NCBI RefSeq assembly: GCF_030272615.1
Contig: NC_081412.1
Coordinates: 40,850,791 to 40,914,790 of the forward strand
Origin: Cryptomeria japonica
Taxonomy: Eukaryota; Streptophyta; Pinopsida; Cupressales; Cupressaceae
Length of the DNA: 64,000 bases
Direction of reading: 5' to 3'
A program made the translations under genes and the position numbers. The notes below the pieces were generated by a model, which searched no databases, had not been told where the DNA came from, and saw only the letters and a program-made list of their open reading frames with translations. How positions within the stretch are numbered: the first letter of the stretch is position 1; each line of letters opens with the position of its first letter. Positions 11,716 to 21,982 of this stretch are shown here, one piece after another.

Positions 11716-12965
11716 TAATTGAAGATTCTTGATTAAGTAGTGTTTCAGTGCACTAATAGAGTATTGTCTAGATGCAAAATTTAACTTTAGATTGTCTTAT
11801 ATAATTGAATGTTTTTGGATTTCTTCCCACTTTAACTTGATTTCACTTGATAGATTCTAATGACCTAGATATGTGCTTACACACATGTCCATAGTCACAT
11901 AGATGATTTTGGTGGGACTATGGAGATAGGTGCCATAGCCCTCATAGGTGTCCAATTTGGGTGCCATAGACCTTATAGGTGCCCAATCCCCCAAAAATAG
12001 GAGCTTTGAAAAGGGATTCGTGAGTATCGAGGTTTGTGATGCTACATCAGGTCTTAGTTTGAATATTTGATGTCAGTAGGATAGGATAGGCCTAAAGTAG
12101 GCTTGAAATGTAATAGGAGAAGGCATGTACTAAAGCAAGGGCCCAAAAAAGAGTGAAATTGTAAAGAGGTTACAATTTACGACACTACACCTCAAAACCC
12201 AAACAAAATCAAGTCCAAATTCACATGTACCTATATTATGGTGGAAACAACAATATTCTCCCATTCCATAGCTATAATACCACTTGTTATGGTACTTCTT
12301 GAAAATAAATGCAAAAAATGGTAATATAGTAGACCACTTCGAGTGACATACATTCAATAATCAGATAATAATGTATGAATTCAATATTTGATGATATGAT
12401 GATATGGCAGAAATATCTCCACCTTTATTTATAAGCTTAACTATGTAGGAACATATCCCTTCATTCTAATTAAGAATATTTTAGGTACTAAGTAAAACGA
12501 ATCTTAAGGTTAAGAATGCCATAGGTGCTTAACTTATTATGCTTGGGAATATATAATATATACCTAGAATATATGCTATTAGGGTCATAAAAATACATAG
12601 AATATTATGGACCTAATAAAGAGTGGATAATGACTAGGCAAGTGGACTTGCATTTGCACAAGATTATGCCATTTAATAGTGCCATGTACATGCAATAAGA
12701 CAATCCGTTAGAATGAGTACAATACTAAATGAGACTAACAAGAGGTCTTTGAATGCACATAGATTCTAGGTAATTAAAATGGATCCAAATAAATGCCTTT
12801 AAATACTAATTCTCTTAAATGAATAGAAAACTTAAGCTCGACTCCTTGAATAATCTCTTTAACGAACTTTTTTCGTTAAAAATGACCATTTTAAAAATTA
12901 AATTTATAAATTCCATCTTCATCAATCCATTGAGTGCTTAAACTTCCTCAGTCTCTTCATCTCTT
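11716..12965. other. Non-coding stretch with short internal repetition
   Basis: No gene seen. A roughly 30-bp phrase (GGTGCCATAG..TATAGGTG.CCAAT) recurs at about 11926-11985. A primer-site-like TACCACTTGT at 12270-12282 has no LTR partner. Confidence 0.4.
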
Positions 12966-13057
12966 TTCTAGAAGACAATAAGTACATTTAGAGTTTACCC
13001 TAGATACTCACTTCTAGAAGACAATAAATACATTTAGAGTTTACCCTAGATGCTCGA
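12966..13057. repeat. 46-bp tandem duplication
   Basis: Copies 12966-13011 and 13012-13057 (TTCTAGAAGACAATAA.TAC at the start, then ACATTTAGAGTTTACCCTAG) differ at only a few bases, so the duplication is recent relative to its surroundings. Confidence 0.85.
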
Positions 13058-14440
13058 AGTGGGCTTCATTTATTGGAATTGACAAGCAGTAAACCACACA
13101 AAGATTTTAAATGGTTAATAATCGATGGAGAGAGAAAGTGTTTACTTTCATTTTGAGCGGTTGAAATATCTGTTGTGTGGAAATCCACTTGTATTTTCAT
13201 GTTGAAAATCTAGGTTATAGCGAAGATATTATCATAAGATATTTTGACATAAGGGGAAAATATCATTTTTCTTTCATCAATGGAGTGTTTTTTTAAGGAT
13301 GCCATAGGGATTGGCTGCCAATCTTTTTGGAGACAACAGAAATACTGTTTTAATACTGGTCTGCCAGGAACATTAAGAAAACTTAGTCATTACATAATAT
13401 GATTATAGGTGAGGGCAGTCGACATCCATTTTAAAGGTAATCATTTGTATTGTTTTGTGCATTATCTTTATATTTTGCGTAGTGTTGTGACTAATATTGC
13501 GTAATTAAACACTTATTGATTTAAACCATGTTTATTGTGGGATTATTTTTTAAGAAATCAACTTTCCAATGAAATGAGTGACTAAATATGTTTGATATGT
13601 TGTGGAGAAAGGACAAGCAAAATCTTTGTGTTAAAAAGAATCAAAAGTTTATCTTAAATCATGATGTATTTTAGGTAAGGGTCTAAAGAAGAATGATCTA
13701 GTATTTTTTTATACTAATATATAATTGTAAAAATATAATTTGCATCATGTTCCTAATACAATGTTTTTGTATTAAAGTTGGAATTTTTGTAAATCATTTT
13801 GTTATATCTTTTTATGATAAGATGTTGATTAATAATATAATATATAAAAGTAAATATGATTAAATTCTCAATATATAAGGTTATGCTGTGATTTCCTTCC
13901 ATGGATAGTGAAATTTGAGAGTAAAATGATTAGAAAACATAGTTACAAAATGGAAAATTTCAAAGCCAAAAAAATTCGTTTCTTGAGTCTTAAGTCTCGT
14001 GAGCATGAACTAAATCATGAAACACACACACACACACATATAGATTGTTATTAATCAAAATTGATAAAATTGAACAGTCTACACATTCAAAAGAATATAT
14101 AATAAATCTTCTACAAATAGCTCTAATGTAAGTTTAACTTTGAAGTATGTTAAGTCAATATAGCAATTGGCTCTGCTTTGTTGGTTCGGAATCTATACTC
14201 TCTTGGGCTCTTAAAATAGTAGGGCACTTTCATGGTGTTCAATGATGGTTTTCATCCCCCTTTGAGAGCCCCCTGGAGTCATGCCTCATATTTCAAGGCC
14301 ACCACTTTCTTGCAAGCATCACAATCACTGGTCTTGAAACCATTGCCCAATGATGTGTTTCATTGCAGACTATCTCCCCTTCTACCTCAATTATTGGGGA
14401 GCATTAATCAACACATACTTAAATGCTAAACCATAAAAAA
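13058..14440. other. Non-coding AT-rich stretch
   Basis: No gene seen. A dispersed repeat at 13739-13795 also occurs at 27986-28035 (CATCATGTTCCTA.., then TTTTTGTATTAAAGTTGGAA). A short (CA)n run lies at about 14020-14038. Confidence 0.45.
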
Positions 14441-14543
14441 TAGCAAGAGACACATTATAACATCTATAACATGAACACATTAGCACTAATTTAAGTTTAA
14501 CCTTAGCAAGTAAACAAGAGACGCATTATAGAATCTATAACAT
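14441..14543. repeat. Diverged direct repeat of about 33 bp
   Basis: AAGAGAC.CATTATA.AATCTATAACATG-type copies at 14441-14473 and 14508-14543. Confidence 0.6.
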
Positions 14544-14624
14544 GTTGTTTGCAACATGTTACATGTTTCTTAGTCAAACAACATTATAACAATAATGATT
14601 TTTGCATGTAACAAAAAATGGATA

Positions 14625-15808
14625 TGTAGTTAGACAATTTAGATAACCGAAAGACAACTGAGAGGTTGGGGGGGGGGGGGTGAATCAATTGTCACAGATT
14701 ACAAGAATATTCAACAATTAAAACTTTAATGCCAGAACCCACAACAATAATACCAGAATAGCAGTTAATCAATTAAGCATAAGCAATAATCACAAAATAA
14801 AAGTCATCCACACAACATCAAGATTTGTACGTCGAAAACCTGGTAAATGGAAAAAATACGGTGGGAAGCCTACCCACAGTCAGATAATACTTCTGTAATA
14901 AGTATGTGAATTACAATGAAGGGGATTGCACTTGCAGGAAGGCCAACAGCCTAGAGCACACTGCTCATCACAAAAGGAGCCTCACTGACTACATATAAAT
15001 CGAGACTACAATCCAGAGAAGTGTTGAACTACAAAAGATAACATCTCCTATGCATGAGTACAGTTTCGGTTAAGCTTAATACCAGAGAACTAAATTATCT
15101 TCCATAAACCCAATTCGATCTCCAATGATCGACCAACTCCTCTGCCTAAATGATATCACATTATTTGCACATTAGATTCCGTGACCATGACCTCTTACAT
15201 TAACTATGCTGATCTACAATGAGATCTTACATCTATTTATACAAACCATCAACCATAAACAATCAGGTCGGCCACCAAATAATAAACCAATTACATAATT
15301 ACAAACCATGTCGGCCTTAGACCAAACAAATAACAACAACTCATAAGACATCCCAAAAATACATCAATAGATCCTATCCACACATTACATTAAAGCTGGT
15401 TCATCAACCGGGACCAAATATAGGTCCACACGCTTCAACACTGATCTTTAAATGCCAAGTCTCGAACATGATCACCAAAAACATCCTGAAACTCCATCAG
15501 AAGATGAACCAACACCACTTATGCAATGCATCAAAGATCTCCATCAAAATCTCTACCGGTGAAACCCTCACCGGAACCAGAAACCAATCTTGTAAGCAAG
15601 CAGGATAGCATCCAATCACCAGACCAAAAACCAACTAACTAAATATGAGTATAAGTATCATGAACAAGCCAATTCTATCACCAGACTATACCGGAGCCTA
15701 CCGGATCCAAGTTAACCAGAAACCACTTAACCTACCAGGACCAGAAGGGTGTCGGTAAAGCATCCAAACAACTAGTGTTGACATCAATGACAAAACATCA
15801 GTGCAACA
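14625..15808 (-). repeat. S1, solo copia LTR
   Basis: Reverse-oriented copia-type LTR. On the minus strand it begins TGTTGCACTGATG..GTCATTGATGTCAA (15808 downward) and runs through the GG(A)AAAAA.AC.GTGGG core (about 14850-14870) to the C-run and CTCAG block near 14680, ending about 14625. No primer site, PPT or gag/pol follows on either side, so it is a solo or isolated LTR. I could not find a clean target duplication, so the ends are approximate. Confidence 0.65.
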
Positions 15809-15902
15809 CATAATCAATTCCACCAAATGGCCGACATATGTATTTATAGAAGTTTCACTAAAAAAGTGTGTCAAATTAGAATTAAAACTCATGTACAATA
15901 AT

Positions 15903-15907
15903 CTTTA
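15903..15907. repeat. E2 target-site duplication, left (CTTTA)
   Basis: CTTTA directly before the TGTTGG start of E2, matched by CTTTA at 25888-25892 directly after its TTAACA end. Confidence 0.9.
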
Positions 15908-17454
15908 TGTTGGCATGTTTGGCATAACTGATACAAATGGAGAATTATGACTGAACCATTACAAGACTATTTGAGGTGACATTGTGATGAAGAGATTGAG
16001 ATTGCGTGATGGATGACTTTGATTAGTTATTCATGTTGTCATTGATGGAAACTAATGTTTATTCATGTCTACTGATGTTTACTTATGTTGTATTGTCTCA
16101 TCTAAATATTTTGGTCTACCGGAGAGGGTTTACCAGTAAAGAATCAAGAAATTGAGAATTAGGACCTTAACCGGTAAACGAGAAAATATTCTGATTGTAT
16201 CTGGCGATTGGTGATGATTGAGGCTTTTTGGTTTTGAATGTAAGTTTCTATCATTGTAACATGTATTTGACCAAAACCACATCATGTTGTGACAACCGAA
16301 AGCTATGTTTATAATTTTTGTTGAGTTTTTGCTAGGGTTTAAGAACCTGTAAAGAATTCTCTTGACCGGTAATGATTTTTGGTTTGGTGGCGATCTACAT
16401 CAAGTTCACATGTTGATGATAATGTGGCACAAACTGCATGATGTGGTTGAAAGATGTTTTGGCACGTTTGGAGAGCGAATTTCTTGGGAATGTGCAAAGT
16501 GCTTAGTAGAATGAGCTAAGGGTTTAACTTTGTAACAGATCGACTTGCTGTGATGATTTATGATCATTCAATGACTGATATTGATTTATAATTCATTGTA
16601 ACGATCCATATGATGATTTGTAATGAGTTGTAAATATCTGTGATGATCTATGTAGTAAGTGTTAGGGTTTTGATGTCGACCTAGTTGTAAAGGTTATTTA
16701 TGTTGGTAAGGTTGATGTTTTGAAGTGTCAGTGATTTTGAGAAGTGTGTGAAGCCGAACCAGGGTGTGTGAGAAGATCTGCTAGAGTGATGCAGAATTAG
16801 AACTTAATTGGATCTGATCAAGCAAGCAGTTGAGTGCTATACATAGATCATTCATTGTTGTTCTCTAACTATTACAACAACTAAAATCCCTTAACTAGGT
16901 AGGTCCTAACATGCCTCACATTGTAAAATCCCTTAACAGGGTGACTCAATATCTAAGTTCTAAATCCTCTTGTGACGTTGATCCTAATAGATCAAAGCTC
17001 CTAATAGGGCTGAGGTAAATCCCTTAACCAGGTGACTCCTAATAGGGTCTGCTCCTAACAAGGCATCATTGTAAGCTTCTAACCGGGCTTGGCTCCTAAC
17101 AGGGTGCATTCCAAAAGAGTGCAAAATATTTGTGGGTACCAATTCCCATCGTGGTTTTTCCCTATTTGGGTTTCCACGTGAAAATCATGGTGTTCATATG
17201 GTAAATGTTTTTGATGTGATGGTTTTCTTTCCTTACAATTTATGCACAGTTAATGAGCACTTAATGTGCACATTTGATATATCAGTTTAGTAGATGTTTA
17301 TCAAGAGATACCAGTACTGTAAATGAATCTAGTGTTGATCTATATTTGATTTGGTGAAAGTTGTTTGAGTATGAGTTTCTGATTTCAAATTATTGTTAAT
17401 ACTGATTCACCCCCCTCCCCCTTTTAGTATTAACCAGATCATGTAAGATTAACA
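15908..17454 (+). repeat. E2 5' LTR (1547 bp)
   Basis: Starts TGTTGGCATGTTTGGCATAA and ends AAGATTAACA. It contains a series of GGGT/CCCTTAAC-type clauses (16880-17110), the core with GTGGGTACC..CATCGTGGTTTTTCCC (17131-17165) and a palindromic CACGTG (about 17174). C-rich CACCCCCCTCCCCC lies 45 bases before the end. Confidence 0.95.
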
Positions 17455-17456
17455 AT

Positions 17457-17468
17457 TGGTATCAAAGC
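17457..17468 (+). promoter_or_regulatory. E2 primer-binding site
   Basis: TGGTATCAAAGC, one base from the tRNA-Met complement TGGTATCAGAGC, placed two bases after the LTR end. Confidence 0.9.
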
Positions 17469-17523
17469 ATTGGTCCTCTATCTGCAAAAAGCCTAACAGC
17501 TTGAGGGAAAGATTCTATGAAAG

Positions 17524-18448
17524 ATGATGAAGAAGGAGGGTCCCTAGTTTACCAAGGACAACTACCAGATATGGAGTGATCAGATGAAGATGTACATTAA
17601 AAGAATGGGTTCATAGTATTGGAATCATGTGATAACCAAGTATGTTTCTCCTACTACCAGTCCCTTGACACTAGATGAACTCAAAGAACAATAGGAAAAC
17701 ATTAAGGCTCTTGAAGCAATGTAAGTACTTTGTCTAACTCTGAGTATATTGATGTTCAAGGATTAGAAACTGCGAATGAAGTATGGGAGAAATTTAATTT
17801 GATTTATGGAGGAGATGAACATGTACAAAGGGAAAAGGAAGAGAGTTTGAGAGGAAAATTTGATGATATGAAAATGGTTGACAGTGAGAACATAGCTCAA
17901 TATGGACAAAGTGTTAAGGAAGTTGTAGGTAGTATAAAGAGTGCCAGAGGTAAGATTTAAGATGATATTGTTGTTAGTAAAATGCTAAGAACTCTTTTAC
18001 CGCAGTATTCTATCAAAGTGTTTGCTATTCAAGAACTAAGATTCATTTCAAAATATAAAGTCACTATTAACTCTCTAATTGGAAAGTTAACTGCGTTTGA
18101 AGTAAACAGTTTTGATAATATTGTTTTTAAACCTTCTGAATATTCTTTTAAGGCTTTTGTAACCGGTACATAAGCAAGGAAAGGAAAAGATATTTGTCAT
18201 AATTATGATTGCAGGTCTAGTCATGGCAGTAGTAGAGGTGATGATGATGATGAAGATTATCTGATGGAACTTGAGGCATTACTAACTAAAAGATTCCCTA
18301 GAGGAACAGGTAAATATAAAGGTAAATTACCCTTGAAGTGTTTCTCTTGTAGTAAAATTGGACACATAGCTGCTAACTGCCCTAACACTAATAAGAATGA
18401 GAAGTTTAGGAGATTCAAAAGAAAAGGCAAAAAAAAATTTATGTTGTA
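17524..18448 (+). pseudogene. E2 gag (UBN2-type capsid plus CCHC knuckle), broken
   Basis: Nucleocapsid precursor of a copia element. The N-terminal F-T-K-D-N-Y-Q-I-W-S motif (about 17548-17577) is the usual copia gag entry. The central part (17730-18170) reads as a UBN2-type gag domain (ANEVWEKFNLIYGGDE, then MLRTLLPQY). A single CCHC knuckle CFSCSKIGHIAANC sits at 18339-18380 behind a basic stretch. Breaks include TAGs at about 17545, 17613 and 17691, a frameshift near 17720, TAA at 17958-17960 and another frameshift near 18170-18260. Start choice is approximate because the first codons are already out of frame. Confidence 0.85.
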
Positions 18449-19938
18449 GTGGATGAAGGTGTGACCGATGATGAATTGAAAGAAGATGACAATGAGGAGA
18501 TAGTATTTGTTGTTGTGAAGGAGGATCTGACTGATGAGAAGGCTTTGGTGTATCACATGGATAACAACAATAAATGGATAATAGATAGTCGCTGCTCACA
18601 CCACATGACTGGTGACAAAAGTAAGTTCTTATCCCTTGAAGAGTTTGATGGAGGTGTTGTAAGATTTGGTAATAACTCTCCCTGCATGGTTAAAGGTAAA
18701 GGATCAATTTCATTAAATGGGAAGAGTAATACAGATGATGTCTTTTGGGTTGAATCTTGAGTGTTGGATAGCTTAATGATAAGGGATATCTACTTGAATT
18801 CAAAAGTGGAGTGTGTAGGATTCTTGGAAATAATGGAGAATTGATTGCTACTGGGAAGAAGACTAGAGGTAATCTATTTCATCTGAATACTAATGTAAAT
18901 GATTGTTTGGTTGCGAAGATTGAAGACAGCTGGTTGTGGCACAAGATATTTTGTCATGTCAATTTTGACAATTTGATTAAAGTTAGTAAGTCAAGTATTG
19001 TGAGAGGTTTTCCCCAACTTGTGAAACCAGACAATGTGTTATGCAAGGATTGTCAGATGGGTAAGATGACCTATGTATCTTTTAAGAGTAAGTCTTTCTC
19101 TTCAGAGAATATTCTTGATTTGGTTCATACTGATCTTTGTGGTCCTATGAGGAATAGGAGCTATTTTGGTGATAAGTATTTTATGATCTTTACTGATGAT
19201 TATTCCAAAATGATGCGGGTAAGTTTTCTGAGAGAAAAGTCTGAGGAATTTAGTAAGTTTAAAGCATTTAAAGCTCTTGTTGAGAAAGATACTTGGAAGA
19301 ATCTAAAATGTTTGAGATCTGATCAGGGAGGTGAATTTACTTCTGACAAGTTTGTGAAGTTATATGATGAACAAGGAATTAAGAGGCATGTGTCATCTCC
19401 TAAAACTCCACAACAGAATGGGATAGCAAAGAGAATGAATAGAACCGTTGTTGAAGCTGCAAGAACCATGATGATTCAAGGTGAAGTACTGAAGATATTT
19501 TGGAGAGAAGTAGTTAGCACTGCTATTTATACTTTGAATCGAGTACTTCTCAAAAAGGGTAATAACAAAACACCTTATAAATTATGGCATGGAATGACTC
19601 ATAGTGTAAGTTATTTCAATTTATTTGGGAGTAAATGTTATATTAAGAGAAATGATTACACTGAAAAATTTGATGCTAAGTGTGATGAAGGCATTTTTCT
19701 TGGTTACTCTACAAAGAGTAAGGCATTTAAATGTTATAACAAGAGAACTAAGAAGATCATTGAGAGTGATAATGTGAAGATAGATGAACTCTCTAAGAAA
19801 TTTGGAGAGATCAGTAGATTTGACCCTGAGAAAGATGAAGAAAGACTTGTGTTTATAGAATTGAAAGTACAGAAGACTGATGAGGAAAATTTTGTAGAAA
19901 TAGGTGCTCAACCGGTAAATGTAGAGAGTGATGAATAA
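18449..19938 (+). pseudogene. E2 protease and integrase, broken and catalytically altered
   Basis: The aspartic protease motif is at 18578-18605 but reads D-S-R-C-S-H-H-M, where copia has D-S-G (Gly codon to CGC at 18590-18592). The integrase follows a stop near 18758: an HHCC zinc finger (LWH..H ... VLCKDCQMGK, about 18940-19060), then the core with first Asp in HTDLCGP (about 19128), second Asp in RSDQGGEF (about 19320), and the position of the catalytic Glu in QQNGIAKRMN, where the codon is AAG (Lys) at 19429-19431. The C-terminal part has the copia FGSKCYI and DEGIFLGYS blocks. The frame is open for 375 codons, so it decayed less than gag. Both enzymes should be inactive as written. Confidence 0.9.
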
Positions 19939-21629
19939 AATGAAGAACATGAAGTAGGAAGCATAGAACCAGAACCGGTTATTCCAAGGTATGTCAGGCT
20001 AAGTCACTCAGAAGAACAAATAATTTTAGATAAAAATGCCGGAGTACAAACCACGAGGAAAATTAGAGAAAATTCCTGTCTGATTTCTACTATTGAGCCG
20101 AAAATAGTAAGAGATACATTAAAGGATGATGACTGGATTAACGCAATGAATTAGGAGTTGGATTAGATAGAGAAGAACAAGACATGGACACTTGTTCCTA
20201 GACTGGAAGACAAGAATGTGATTGGAACTTAATGGGTCTTTAGAAACAAGTTAAATGAAGAAGGCAAGGTTGTGAGAAATAAAGCAAGATTGGTTTGCAA
20301 AGCCTATGCACAACAAGAGGGAGAAGATTATGGTGAAACCTTTGCACCTATGGCAAGATTGGAAGGAGTAAGAATGCTACTTGCTTATGTTGCATTTAAA
20401 GGATTTAAAGTCTATCGGATGGATGTTAAATCAACTTTTCTTAATGGCATCCTTGAAGAAGAAGTATACATAGAACAACCAGATGGATTTTCTTTGTTTG
20501 AAGACAAAGATATGGCTTGCAAACTATATAAGGCACTGTATGGATTGAAGTAGGTATCGAGAACATGGTTTAAAAGGTTGCATGCATCCCTGATTGAGAT
20601 AGGATTCCAGTGTACCAATGAGGATAGTAACATATATCTAAAGATTGATGGAGAGAAAGTATTGATAGTTGAAGTATTTGAGGATGACATAATTTTTGGT
20701 GGTAATGATGAATTATGCATGGATTTTGCTGAGGAGATGAAAAAGGAATTTGAGATGTCTCTATTTGTGAAATTAAATTTTTCATTGGGTTGTAGTTCTA
20801 GCAATTGGATGGTGGAATTTTTATATGTTAGAGTAATTATGTCAAAGAGGCATTGAAAACATTTGGCATGGAGGATTGTAAACCGACTGGTACCCCGATG
20901 GTGATAGGTTGCAAGTTGTCTAAACTAGATGATTCAACATTTGTTGATGAGAAAGAATACAAGTCTATGACTGGTAAATTGCATTATGTCATTCATAGCA
21001 GACCGAATATTACACATGTTGTTGGATTGGTTGCTAGATTTCAAAAGGATCCTAAGGAGACTCACTTGGTAGCAGTGAAAAGGATATTCCGCTACTTGAA
21101 AGGCACAATAGATTATGGTTTATGGTATCCTTATAAAGGAATTTTTTCTTTTAATGTGTTTACTAGTGCAGATTGGGCAGGCAATGTTGATGACTAGAAA
21201 ATCACTATCACTAGAGCTTTTCTTCTTGGAGGAAGATTGGTTGCTTGTACAAGTAAAAATAAAACTTGTGTTTCTAAGTCAACAACAGAGGCAGAGTATG
21301 TTGCAACATCAATGAATTGCACACAGGCAATCTGGATGAGACATGTGCTTGAAGGATTTAGATTTGATATGTCTAAACCGGTAACTATTTACTATGATAA
21401 TAATAGTACAATTAATATTTTAAAAAATACTGTGTTACATGCAAGAACAAATCACATAGAACTGAAATATCATTTTCTAAGGGAAAGAGTACAAGAAAAA
21501 CAAGTCAAAATGGACTATGTGACTAGCAAAGAGCAGCTAGTAGACATTTTCACAAAACTATTGCCGAAGACAACCTTTGAGTATCTCCAAGGTAAATTAG
21601 GGGCCAAACCCCTACTAAAAAATAACTAG
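19939..21629 (+). pseudogene. E2 reverse transcriptase and RNase H, broken
   Basis: Copia RT. The linker with WINAMN..ELD..IEKN (20140-20180) has TAG at 20152-20154 and 20164-20166 where the family has Gln. Then TAA near 20230, [11 protein letters not shown] (about 20280), [12 protein letters not shown] (about 20410-20450), and ALYGLK followed by TAG at 20551-20553 in place of the invariant Gln. The catalytic box reads F-E-D-D (20677-20688) instead of Y-V-D-D. The thumb and connection region continues from 20853 with TAG at 21195-21197. RNase H (21237-21629) keeps STTEAEYVA, YYDNNSTI and the ELKYHFLRE / FTKLLP tail. Inactive. Confidence 0.9.
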
Positions 21630-21970
21630 AATGCATGATGCATTAATCTAGTGGGCTTCATGACTATTTTTCACTTTGGATTGATGAGATGCAGGCTACT
21701 CCATAGGGGAGCAACTTAGATGAGTTTGTAGACATGTTGAAGACAACATCAATAGATTTGATGATTTGTGATGTTTATCCACCTTTGACATTGTTGTCAA
21801 AGGGGGAGAAGAAATATGATAAGTCATAAGATAAGAGATATGATCAAGAGGAGAAGATGTGTAATTGAAGATAAAATGTAACCGACATATGAGGTGTAGT
21901 GGAGAAGGTCCAAAATAGAGCGGAACAATATGAGTTGATTATTTTGATGTTTAGTGTTGCCATCAATGCC

Positions 21971-21980
21971 AAAGGGGGAG
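21971..21980 (+). promoter_or_regulatory. E2 polypurine tract
   Basis: AAAGGGGGAG followed by AT and the TGTTG start of the 3' LTR. A second PPT-like run, TCAAAGGGGGAGAAG, lies upstream at about 21797-21811. Confidence 0.9.
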
Positions 21981-21982
21981 AT

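Noticed and set aside
12264-12290. Primer-site-like TACCACTTGTTATGG, possible minus-strand LTR element
   Set aside because: No LTR partner, PPT or gag/pol follows; the match is partial.
14625-15808. S1 as the 5' LTR of a minus-strand full element
   Set aside because: Sequence left of 14625 has no primer site, gag or pol.
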